8,755 nucleotides of DNA from Verrucomicrobiales bacterium (GCA_011523195.1 WTHH01000451.1:1-8755), one strand, 5' to 3'; positions 1 through 5,701 are shown, numbered from the stretch's first letter. Translations and numbers: made by a program. The notes: generated from the sequence alone by a model not told the origin.

Positions 1-570
1 GAGCCAGACGCCGTGCCGTTGGCCAAGCGCCTTGAGTTCATCGAGGTATTCCTGGGTGATGACGCCCTTGCCGTAGTCGCCGATAACGATAGCGTTTGAC
101 TTGGCCAATCCGGTATCGATCGACTTGGCCAAGCGCTTGGCCAAGCGCGGCATAATGTCGGTGCGCGTCTCGCGATCGACCCGGACCACTTGCTGTCGCT
201 GGGCGATGATTCTTGTTTTGCAGCTGGTCTGCCGGTCGGCGTCAGTGATCAATGGCTGGCAATCCACCTCGTCTGCCTTGAGCAGTGTACGCAGTTTTTT
301 TGCGGCATCATCCCGGCCGATGACACTGTGCATCCGGGCGCCGCAGCCAAGCGCGGTGAGGTTGCGGGCGACGTTTGCCGCGCCGCCCGCCATGAAACTT
401 TCCCGCTTGAACTGGACCACCGGCACCGGGGCCTCGGGTGATATGCGATCGACGTTGCCCCAGATGAATTGGTCGAGCATCGCGTCGCCTGTCACCAGCA
501 CGGTGTGCCTGGCGGCCGCCGTTAGAATGCGTCGGGCGCGTTGCCGGGTTAATTTTTTTGTATCAGCCAT
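1..570 (-). CDS. hldE: D-glycero-beta-D-manno-heptose-7-phosphate kinase (HldE/RfaE1, PfkB family), 3' end outside window
   Basis: The first 190 codons of a PfkB-family sugar kinase, read on the minus strand from ATG at 570 and open to the window edge. Visible landmarks are VLVTGDAMLDQF at residues 24-35, DRISPEAPVPVV (41-52), the substrate-binding glycine motif GGAANVARN (62-70), and GDYGKG (164-169). This combination, above all RISPEAPVPVV, is characteristic of RfaE/HldE. The enzyme phosphorylates heptose 7-phosphate at C1 in the cytoplasm on the way to ADP-heptose for LPS inner core. The catalytic C-terminal part of the kinase and any nucleotidyltransferase domain lie outside, so a kinase-only (HldA/RfaE1) or a bifunctional HldE form cannot be told apart. 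The start overlaps the thiG stop by 8 bp, suggesting coupled translation. Oddity: residues 142-149 (RLAKRLAK) are encoded by a tandem palindromic repeat, with two further repeat cores at residues 155-157 and about 181-184. Confidence 0.9.
   Translation of the reverse strand, partial: MADTKKLTRQRARRILTAAARHTVLVTGDAMLDQFIWGNVDRISPEAPVPVVQFKRESFMAGGAANVARNLTALGCGARMHSVIGRDDAAKKLRTLLKADEVDCQPLITDADRQTSCKTRIIAQRQQVVRVDRETRTDIMPRLAKRLAKSIDTGLAKSNAIVIGDYGKGVITQEYLDELKALGQRHGVWL
124..148. repeat. Tandem palindrome copies inside hldE
   Basis: Two head-to-tail 12-bp units, CTTGGCCAAGCG at 124-135 and again at 136-147. The second forms a perfect 16-bp palindrome GCGCTTGGCCAAGCGC at 133-148. Further TTGGCCAA cores lie at 101-108 and 19-26. 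The core centres at 104.5, 128.5 and 140.5 are spaced by 24 and 12 bp, so they keep the reading frame. On the minus strand they are read as RLAKRLAK and GLAKS. Confidence 0.9.
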
Positions 571-1378
571 CTGCCTGATACACCGGTTCGTTTTCGAGAA
601 AGCCGGTGAGTGGGCTGGTTGCGCTGGCCGTGCCCAATTGCCGGCCAAGGCCAATTTCGTAGGCAGCGCGTCCGGCCTCGACTGCGGCTTTGAAAGCAAG
701 TCCCATGCGAGATGGGTCATCGGCGATGGCGATGGCGGTATTCACTAGCACGGCGTCGGCGCCCAATTCCATTGCCTCGGCGGCGTGGCTGGGTGAGCCG
801 ATGCCAGCGTCGACCACGACCGGGACGGTGGCCTGCTCGATGATGATGCGAATTTGATCGCGAGTCTCGATGCCCCGATTGGATCCAATGGGAGCGCCGA
901 GAGGCATGACCGTGGCCGTGCCGATGTCCTGCAGCCGCTTGGCCAGCACCGGGTCAGCGTTGATGTACGGCAATACGGTGAAGCCCTCGGCAACAAGGGT
1001 CTTGGCGGCATCGAAAGTCTCAACCGGATCCGGCAACAGGTAGCGCGGGTCCGGATGAATCTCGAGTTTGACCCACTTTGGGAGTCCGGCGGCAGCGGCG
1101 AGTTTGGCCAACCGCACGGCTTCGTCGGCGTTCATCGCGCCACTTGTGTTCGGCAGGATGAGATACTTTTCGGGGTCGATGAATTCCAGAATGTTGGCGT
1201 AGGGATCGTTATTTCCGGAGAGAACCGCACGTCGCAGGGCTACGGTCACGACCTGTGTGCCGCTGGCTGAGAGGGCATTGCGCATCGCTTTGTTCGATGA
1301 AAATTTCCCGGTACCGAGAAGCAGCCGGGAGTCAAACGTGCGATCTGCGATGGTGAGTGGCGCGGTTTCCAGCGACAT
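563..1378 (-). CDS. thiG: Thiazole synthase ThiG
   Basis: A 271-residue protein, close to the usual ThiG length. ThiG is a cytoplasmic TIM-barrel enzyme that joins 1-deoxy-D-xylulose 5-phosphate, dehydroglycine or iminoglycine and ThiS-thiocarboxylate sulfur into the thiazole phosphate of thiamine. Family landmarks seen: RLLLGTGKF (18-26), TVALRR (45-50), LPNTSG (75-80), VKLEIHPD (103-110) with the Schiff-base lysine at K104, the phosphate-binding PIGSNRGI (163-170), VVVDAGIGSPSHAAEAMELGAD (starting at 187), and VNTAIA (212-217). It lies between yggS (51 bp upstream) and hldE (8 bp overlap), with no thiS, thiF, thiH/thiO or other thiamine gene beside it, so the sulfur carrier must be encoded elsewhere. 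No TPP riboswitch fits in the 51-bp spacer, and there is no clear Shine-Dalgarno before the ATG. The LAKRL at residues 145-149 contains a half-match to the window's palindrome but is normal ThiG sequence. Confidence 0.97.
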   Translation of the reverse strand: MSLETAPLTIADRTFDSRLLLGTGKFSSNKAMRNALSASGTQVVTVALRRAVLSGNNDPYANILEFIDPEKYLILPNTSGAMNADEAVRLAKLAAAAGLPKWVKLEIHPDPRYLLPDPVETFDAAKTLVAEGFTVLPYINADPVLAKRLQDIGTATVMPLGAPIGSNRGIETRDQIRIIIEQATVPVVVDAGIGSPSHAAEAMELGADAVLVNTAIAIADDPSRMGLAFKAAVEAGRAAYEIGLGRQLGTASATSPLTGFLENEPVYQADG

Positions 1379-1429
1379 CGGAGATAAACTAGTCTAGCCC
1401 GGAGCGAATGTCGAGATGCCCCAGCCTGT

Positions 1430-2128
1430 TCACTTTTCTTTCTGCGGTCGTGGGCGGGGGCCAAAGATGGCGGTGCCAACCCGGATGATGGTGGCGCCCT
1501 CCGCGATGGCCACCTCGAAGTCGCCACTCATGCCCATGCTCAGGTGCGGCAGCGGCGCGCCGAGGATTTGCTCGCAATCCTCTTTGATTTCCCGGAGGCG
1601 CTGGAACACGCCGCGCACGTTTTCCGGCTCGGGCGACCAGGGTGCGAGGGTCATCAGGCCGTGAATTTCCAGTCTCGGCAGATCGTTGATGGCGTTGAGG
1701 TGCTCGAGTACCTCGCCCGGAGCGAACCCATGTTTGCTGGCCTCGCCGGCGACGTTTACCTCAAGCAAAACCGGCATGTCTTTCGCCGCGTTGTGCGCGT
1801 GTTTGTTGATTTCCTCGGCGATCGACATGCGGTCGACGCTGTGGATCATGCTGAAAAAACGGACGGCATCCCGACATTTATTCGACTGTAGATGACCGAT
1901 GAGATGCCACTCGAGATTGCCGGGGCAGGCTGAGATTTTTAGCTTGGCTTCCTGCACCCGGTTTTCCCCGAACACCCGGCAGCCGTGATAGGTCAACTCG
2001 CGAACGGCATCGGCTGTGTGGTTTTTTGAAACCGGCAACAGCATCACCTCCGCAGGGTCGCGTTCGGCCGCCTCGCAGGCGGCACGAATCCTGTCGCGAA
2101 TCTGTTGCAGTCGCTCATCCAGTTCCAT
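1430..2128 (-). CDS. yggS: Pyridoxal phosphate homeostasis protein, YggS/PLPBP family
   Basis: A 232-residue single-domain alanine-racemase-like TIM barrel that binds PLP and helps keep vitamin B6 and amino-acid pools balanced; it has no established catalytic reaction. Conserved blocks are in order: LPVSKNH with the PLP lysine at K35, FGENRVQEAKLK (about 53-64), WHLIGHLQSNK (about 73-83), HSVDR (about 95-99), LEVNVAGEASKHGF (about 121-134), HGLMTLAP (about 156-163), and the C-terminal block LSMGMSGDFEVAIAEGATII followed by RVGTAIFG. This ending holds the phosphate-binding residues. Length is typical. It is the first gene of the minus-strand run yggS-thiG-hldE. In many bacteria yggS neighbours proC, sepF or pilT; the partner here is thiG. 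The neighbour choice is atypical but both genes serve cofactor metabolism. Confidence 0.95.
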   Translation of the reverse strand: MELDERLQQIRDRIRAACEAAERDPAEVMLLPVSKNHTADAVRELTYHGCRVFGENRVQEAKLKISACPGNLEWHLIGHLQSNKCRDAVRFFSMIHSVDRMSIAEEINKHAHNAAKDMPVLLEVNVAGEASKHGFAPGEVLEHLNAINDLPRLEIHGLMTLAPWSPEPENVRGVFQRLREIKEDCEQILGAPLPHLSMGMSGDFEVAIAEGATIIRVGTAIFGPRPRPQKEK

Positions 2129-2167
2129 GCGCGCGATTTAGCCACAGGGAGGGGTGGTGCGGCAAGG

Positions 2168-2202
2168 GCGCTTGGCTTCGGCTGTTTTGGCGCTTGCTTC
2201 GG
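2168..2202 (+). repeat. Imperfect direct repeat in the yggS/EVE divergent spacer
   Basis: GCGCTTGGCTTCGG at 2168-2181 recurs as GCGCTTGCTTCGG at 2190-2202, with one base missing, 22 bp apart. The first begins with the left arm (GCGCTTGG) of the window's palindrome but lacks the right arm. The 102-bp spacer (2129-2230) must hold the promoters of both divergent genes; I see no convincing -35/-10 pair in it. Confidence 0.5.
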
Positions 2203-2230
2203 GCGGGGCGTCGCTCGCAGGATGCCACGC

Positions 2231-2653
2231 ATGGCGCGCAGCTATTGGTTGGTCAAACAGGAACCGGAAGCCTACTCGTGGGACGACTTCGTGAAGGAAG
2301 GCGAGACGTACTGGGACGGTGTGCGAAACTATCAGGCTCGGAACAACCTCCGGGCGATGAAGAAGGGCGACCTTGTTTTTTTCTACCACAGCGTGAGCGA
2401 TAAGGAGATTGTTGGCGTGGCCAAGGTGACTCGGGAGCATTACCCCGACCCGACGGCAAAAGAGGGCGACTGGTCGGTGGTTGATCTCGCCGCGGCTAAG
2501 CCGATGAAAAAGCCGGTGAGCCTGGCACAGATCAAGGTCGATAAGTCACTCGTAGACATCGCGCTGATCAAGCAGTCCCGCCTGTCGGTGATGCCGATCA
2601 CCGAGGCCGAGTTTCGGCGCATTCTCGAGTTGGGCGAAACCAAGGTGCGTTGA
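2231..2653 (+). CDS. EVE domain-containing protein
   Basis: A 140-residue protein that is almost entirely one EVE domain, the PUA/YTH-like fold also found in human THYN1. Landmarks: SYWLVKQEPEAYSWDDF near the N-terminus, the hallmark YWDGVRNYQARNNLRAMKKGD (starting about residue 33) with the aromatic and asparagine residues that shape the pocket, LVFFYHS, and GVAKVTREHYPDPTA. The family is thought to recognise modified bases in DNA or RNA; no target can be read here. Start: ATG 2231 has AGGA eight bases upstream and begins just before the conserved YWLVK strand. ATG 2222 would add three residues (MPR). A further in-frame upstream extension to 2105 is low-complexity, overlaps the start of yggS and is unlikely. 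It is a lone gene, divergent from yggS and convergent with ndk, with no restriction or methyltransferase gene beside it. Confidence 0.9.
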   Translation: MARSYWLVKQEPEAYSWDDFVKEGETYWDGVRNYQARNNLRAMKKGDLVFFYHSVSDKEIVGVAKVTREHYPDPTAKEGDWSVVDLAAAKPMKKPVSLAQIKVDKSLVDIALIKQSRLSVMPITEAEFRRILELGETKVR

Positions 2654-2662
2654 TCAGGCAAA

Positions 2663-2678
2663 GCGCTTTGCAAAGCGC
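2663..2678. repeat. Variant palindrome GCGCTTTGCAAAGCGC
   Basis: A perfect 16-bp palindrome ten bases after the EVE stop codon. It differs from the window's main form GCGCTTGGCCAAGCGC at two symmetric positions (G to T in one arm, C to A in the other), so dyad symmetry is fully kept. It directly abuts the A-run and hairpin of the terminator. Confidence 0.85.
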
Positions 2679-2726
2679 AAAAAAACCGGGCCAAACAAGT
2701 TGGCCCGGGGTTGATTTCGATTTTTT
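2679..2726 (-). terminator. Intrinsic terminator between EVE gene and ndk
   Basis: A 9-bp perfect stem CCGGGCCAA (2686-2694) / TTGGCCCGG (2700-2708) with a 5-base loop. On the minus strand, the ndk transcript direction, the hairpin is followed at once by seven T (complement of A 2679-2685), a classic Rho-independent terminator for ndk. On the plus strand the T-run (2721-2726) starts about 12 bases after the stem, so termination of the EVE transcript would be weaker but possible. Confidence 0.8.
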
Positions 2727-2736
2727 CTGACTGGCC

Positions 2737-3153
2737 TTAGCCGTGCAGTTCGCCTTCGGCGAAGAAGCGCTTGAGTTCCGCCTGGCCGTTTTCGACCGAG
2801 TCAGAGGCGTGCACCACGTTTTTCATTTTGTCCTGCCCGAAGTCACCACGAATGGTGCCTTTCTCGGCGACGGTGGAGTCGGTCGGGCCGACCATGTCGC
2901 GCACCCGCGTGATGGCATCCTCGCCACGCATGGCAAGTGCCACCACGGGCGAAGACTGCATGAATCCCTGAATTTCAGGGAAAAACGGCTTGTCGGCCAG
3001 ATGAGCGTAATGCTCGCGCAGGATCTCGTCCGACAGGCCCATCATCTTCACGCCGAACACGTCGAAGCCAGCTTCCTCGAAGCGCTTCAATACCTCGCCG
3101 CAATTGCGGCTTTCAAGACAGTCAGGTTTTAACAAGACGAGTGTCTCTTCCAT
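2737..3153 (-). CDS. ndk: Nucleoside diphosphate kinase
   Basis: A 138-residue protein of normal Ndk length that moves the gamma-phosphate from ATP to other (d)NDPs through a phosphohistidine, keeping nucleotide pools balanced in the cytoplasm. Seen: the N-terminal ETLVLLKPD with nucleotide-binding K9, FxPEIQGFMQSSPVVAL (about 58-74), GPTDSTVAEKGTIRGDFG (about 89-106), and the active-site signature NVVHASDS with catalytic H115. The open frame extends upstream to 3240, but the family begins at MEETLVLLKPD, so ATG 3153 is chosen; the extension would be translated through a palindromic repeat. There is no clear Shine-Dalgarno. The gene stands alone, ending in a strong terminator, and is likely transcribed from the 123-bp spacer 3154-3276. 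Confidence 0.97.
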   Translation of the reverse strand: MEETLVLLKPDCLESRNCGEVLKRFEEAGFDVFGVKMMGLSDEILREHYAHLADKPFFPEIQGFMQSSPVVALAMRGEDAITRVRDMVGPTDSTVAEKGTIRGDFGQDKMKNVVHASDSVENGQAELKRFFAEGELHG

Positions 3154-3221
3154 AAGCGCGGGAATCATGCCCCGCAATCGCCGCGTGGAAAGCGAAAAGT
3201 GAAGATTACGCGATTTTTCTC

Positions 3222-3235
3222 CGCTTGGCCAAGCT
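3222..3235. repeat. Near-perfect palindrome copy upstream of ndk
   Basis: CGCTTGGCCAAGCT, 13 of 14 bases matching the main palindrome, in the spacer between the SMP-30 gene stop and the ndk start, about 70 bp upstream of the ndk ATG. No T-run follows it on either strand, so it does not look like a terminator. Read towards ndk, its TTGGCC lies 18 bp before TAATCT, which could be a weak -35/-10 pair; this is speculative. Confidence 0.8.
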
Positions 3236-3276
3236 GGCAACAGGAAGGACAGCTGTCACGGTAGCCCTCACCTTGG

Positions 3277-4323
3277 TTACGTCATGTGGGCGCCAATGGC
3301 GTCGGTGTAAACGGCGTAGAGGCTCTGGCTGGCTGTCATGAACAGGCGGTTGCGCTTGCGGCCACCGAAGCAGACGTTGGAGCAGATTTCCGGAAGGAGA
3401 ATCTTGCCGATGCGGTCGCCGTTCGGCGCGAACACATGCACACCATCGTAGCCGTCCCCGACCCATCCAGCACTGGCCCAGATGTTACCGTCGACATCGG
3501 CACGGATGCCGTCCGCATTGCCGGGCTTGTCGAAGCCGTCCAGTTTCATCGAGGCGAACTCGCGTCCTTTTTTCAGCTTTTCGCCATCGACATCCCACGC
3601 CTTGATGTTCTTTCCGTCACCGGTGTCGGAGACGTAGAGCTTGCTCAGGTCGGGCGCGAAGCAGAGGCCGTTGGGTTTGAAGATGTCATCGGCCACCTTG
3701 GTGATCGCGCTGGTTTTGGCATCGATGCGGTAGATGGCTTCCTTGAGGTGGAGCGGCCCCTTGTTACCCTCGTAATGCCACATGCTGCCGTAGCCGGGAT
3801 CGGTGAACCAGATCGAGCCATCGCCCTTGTGCACTACTGCGTCGTTTGGTGCGTTGAACGGTTTACCGTCGAAGCTCGATGCGAGGATGGTTTCGGTTCC
3901 GTCGTATTCGTATCGAACCACCCGGCGGTTGCCGTGCTGGCAGGAAATTTGGCGGCCCTGATAGTCGAACGTGTTGCCGTTGCTGTTGCCGCTGGGCTTG
4001 CGGAATTGAGTCACCCGGTTGTCGTCCTCGATCCAGCGCATCTGTAGGTCGTTCGGAATGTCGCTGAAAACAAGGTAGCGGCCGACGCCATTCCAAGCGC
4101 AGCCCTCGGTCCAAAGCGTATTGGGGTTGGTGTAAAGGCGTTGGAGGGGTGTGTTGCCGAGCTTGTACTTGTCGAACCGTGGATCCAGCGAAATGAGGTT
4201 GGGATCCGGATAGCGGGTCGGTTTATTGCCGCTCCAGTCGCGTGCGGTGGCGGTGGCTAGGCCGGCTCCGGCAGTGGCTGCAGTGGCAAGAAAATGGCGT
4301 CTGTCGATTTTTTTGATATTCAT
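3277..4323 (-). CDS. Tat-exported SMP-30/gluconolactonase/LRE family protein
   Basis: A 348-residue protein with a twin-arginine signal (DRRHFLATAATAG, residues 7-19, then an alanine-rich stretch to about 28), so it is folded in the cytoplasm and exported. The rest is a six-bladed beta-propeller of the SMP-30/regucalcin type. The four likely metal ligands fall in their family contexts: E73 (LWTEGCAW), N160 (NAPNDAV), N218 (KPNGLCFAPD) and D271 (NADGIRAD). FTDPGYG (173-179) and YVSDTGDG (230-237) are also typical. Such enzymes hydrolyse sugar-acid lactones with a divalent metal; the exact lactone is not readable. Start: the frame runs open far upstream to 4908, but that part lies antisense to the next gene, and the Tat signal begins precisely at ATG 4323, with AGGA 11 bases before it. 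Divergent from the LarA-like operon, hence probably co-regulated. Confidence 0.88.
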   Translation of the reverse strand: MNIKKIDRRHFLATAATAGAGLATATARDWSGNKPTRYPDPNLISLDPRFDKYKLGNTPLQRLYTNPNTLWTEGCAWNGVGRYLVFSDIPNDLQMRWIEDDNRVTQFRKPSGNSNGNTFDYQGRQISCQHGNRRVVRYEYDGTETILASSFDGKPFNAPNDAVVHKGDGSIWFTDPGYGSMWHYEGNKGPLHLKEAIYRIDAKTSAITKVADDIFKPNGLCFAPDLSKLYVSDTGDGKNIKAWDVDGEKLKKGREFASMKLDGFDKPGNADGIRADVDGNIWASAGWVGDGYDGVHVFAPNGDRIGKILLPEICSNVCFGGRKRNRLFMTASQSLYAVYTDAIGAHMT

Positions 4324-4354
4324 TTTTTGAGTGATCCTGAGGTGCGCGCAGCTT

Positions 4355-4368
4355 CGCTTGGCCAAGCG
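4355..4368. repeat. Perfect palindrome CGCTTGGCCAAGCG, divergent spacer copy 1
   Basis: Exact 14-bp palindrome, 31 bp upstream of the SMP-30 start codon on the minus strand. Flanking bases break the symmetry on both sides. Confidence 0.95.
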
Positions 4369-4388
4369 GACGGGGCAAGAAAAAGCTC

Positions 4389-4404
4389 GCGCTTGGCCAA
4401 GCGC
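4389..4404. repeat. Perfect palindrome GCGCTTGGCCAAGCGC, divergent spacer copy 2
   Basis: Exact 16-bp form, identical to the copy at 133-148, ending 22 bp before the LarA-like ATG at 4427. Confidence 0.95.
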
Positions 4405-4426
4405 TTTCGTTGGATGGCGGCAGTTA

Positions 4427-5701
4427 ATGAGCCACGATTTTCCAACCATGCTGGCGGTGCAGCAGAGGTTTGAATTCACGCCGCTGGTGGATTTTAAATC
4501 TGCCGTGTCGAGTGGTTTTGAATTGATAAAACCCCGGCTCAAGCCGGGCATGAGCGTGGCTGTGGGAGTGGGGAGCCGCGGCATCTCCAACCTTTCCGAG
4601 ATTGTCTCTTTGGTCATCGCCGAATTGAAAAAAACCGGTATGAAGCCCTTCATCATCCCCGCAATGGGTAGCCACGGTGGCGCTACGCCGGAGGGGCAAA
4701 TGGAGTTGTTGGCCGGATACGGGCTGACGGAGGAGTCGATGGGGGTGTCGATCCGGCCATCGATGGAGGTCGCGCCGCTGGGCGTGTCGGCAGCAGGCCG
4801 CGAGGTTCTCTGGAGCCGCGAGGCGATCGCTGCGGACGGTGTATTTGTGATCAACCGTGTGAAGCCGCACACCGATTTCAACGGGTTGATGGGCAGTGGC
4901 CTGACCAAGATGCTGGTGGTCGGCCTTGGTAAGCACGCGGGGGCATCGGCGTATCACGCAGGCGCGTTGACACTGGGCTACGAGGAGTCGTTGGAGGATC
5001 TGGCCAGAGTGATTTTTGACAGAGCCCCGGTTCTCGGCGGACTGGCCTTGATTGAAAACGCGACGCACAGCACTGCGCGGCTCGAGGTTGTCCCGGCTGA
5101 GTCCATCTCCACCCGGGAGCCGGAGTTGTGTGCGGAGGCTCAGCGGTTGATGCCGGTGCTGCCGTTTGATGAGATCGACCTGCTGATCGTTGATCAAATC
5201 GGGAAAAACATCAGCGGCACCGGCATGGACACCAACGTGATCGGTCGCGGCGTGCATGGATTTCACCTCACGCCCGGTCAATCGCAGGACAAGCCGTTCA
5301 TCTGGCGGATTTTCGTGAGGGGCCTGACCCCGGAAACGCACGGCAACGCCATCGGGATTGGCATGGCCGAGGCGACCACCAGCCGGTTGATCGCGGAAGT
5401 GGATGCCGAGGCGTTGCGGACGAACGTGATCACCGCGCGGTCGGTGCAGTGCGCCAAGTTGCCAATGGACTTTGAGGCTGACGCCGAGGCCATCCGGGCG
5501 ATGCTGGCTTCGCTCCCGGATCCCGAACCGGCCAAGGCGCGGATCGTTCGCATTCGTGACACTCTTTCGCTTGGCCAACTCGAGGTGTCGTCCGCGCTGG
5601 AAGACGAGGTGACAGGGCACGCATCGCTCGAGGCGCTTGGCCAAGCGGAACCGATGGCGTTTGATGAAAGCGGCAACCTTATGCCGCTTGGCCAAGCGTG
5701 A
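4427..5701 (+). CDS. LarA-like (DUF2088, lactate racemase N-terminal domain) protein
   Basis: A 424-residue protein resembling the N-terminal half of nickel-dependent lactate racemase LarA and its uncharacterised DUF2088 relatives. Seen: a glycine-rich VAVGVGSRGISN loop (about 45-56), IPAMGSHGGATPEG with H83, INRVKPHTDF with K146 and H148, and VVGLGKHAGA with H170. In LarA, lysine and histidine residues in comparable motifs hold the nickel-pincer cofactor, but no larB, larC or larE is in the window, so cofactor use is uncertain. No signal peptide, so cytoplasmic. Start: ATG 4427 is chosen because upstream codons run through two palindromic repeats; ATG 4448 is possible, and the Shine-Dalgarno is weak (GGATGG). 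First gene of a plus-strand run of four. Oddity: three palindrome copies in the last 45 codons encode SLGQL, ALGQA and the terminal PLGQA. The reaction could be racemisation or epimerisation of a 2-hydroxy acid, but this is an inference. Confidence 0.8.
   Translation: MSHDFPTMLAVQQRFEFTPLVDFKSAVSSGFELIKPRLKPGMSVAVGVGSRGISNLSEIVSLVIAELKKTGMKPFIIPAMGSHGGATPEGQMELLAGYGLTEESMGVSIRPSMEVAPLGVSAAGREVLWSREAIAADGVFVINRVKPHTDFNGLMGSGLTKMLVVGLGKHAGASAYHAGALTLGYEESLEDLARVIFDRAPVLGGLALIENATHSTARLEVVPAESISTREPELCAEAQRLMPVLPFDEIDLLIVDQIGKNISGTGMDTNVIGRGVHGFHLTPGQSQDKPFIWRIFVRGLTPETHGNAIGIGMAEATTSRLIAEVDAEALRTNVITARSVQCAKLPMDFEADAEAIRAMLASLPDPEPAKARIVRIRDTLSLGQLEVSSALEDEVTGHASLEALGQAEPMAFDESGNLMPLGQA
5568..5578. 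repeat. Partial palindrome copy in the LarA-like gene
   Basis: CGCTTGGCCAA: left arm and centre intact, right arm degenerate (CTC follows). It is read in frame as part of TLSLGQLEV. Confidence 0.7.
5634..5647. repeat. Perfect palindrome inside the LarA-like gene
   Basis: Exact CGCTTGGCCAAGCG near the 3' end of the gene, read in frame as ALGQA (GCG CTT GGC CAA GCG). Confidence 0.95.
5685..5698. repeat. Perfect palindrome abutting the LarA-like stop codon
   Basis: Exact CGCTTGGCCAAGCG whose last base is immediately followed by the TGA stop (5699-5701). It encodes the terminal LGQA. Its centre is 51 bp from that of the previous copy. No T-run follows, so it is not a standard terminator. Confidence 0.95.

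Larger units (their letters stand above)
4324..4426. promoter_or_regulatory. Divergent promoter region with two palindrome copies
   Basis: The 103-bp spacer between the start codons of the SMP-30 gene (minus) and the LarA-like gene (plus). It contains two perfect palindromes with centres 35 bp apart. Placement between divergent, functionally related genes would suit an operator bound by a dimeric regulator. Against this, the same palindrome also occurs inside coding regions. No confident -35/-10 pair was identified in either direction. Confidence 0.4.

Noticed and set aside
124..148. Possible CRISPR or minisatellite array
   Set aside because: Only two tandem 12-bp units and no regular spacers; the copies elsewhere are dispersed.
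101..748. 215-codon plus-strand frame at the left end
   Set aside because: It lies antisense to the heptose kinase and thiG, both with clear family motifs on the minus strand.
1379..1429. TPP riboswitch upstream of thiG
   Set aside because: The spacer from yggS is only 51 bp, too short for a THI element, and no conserved core is visible.
4324..4908. N-terminal extension of the SMP-30 reading frame to 4908
   Set aside because: The added 195 codons are antisense to the LarA-like gene and run through two palindromes. The Tat signal at ATG 4323 marks the real start.
5685..5698. Palindrome as a transcription terminator of the LarA-like gene
   Set aside because: No T-run follows on either strand and the next gene begins within about 70 bp on the same strand, so read-through is more likely.
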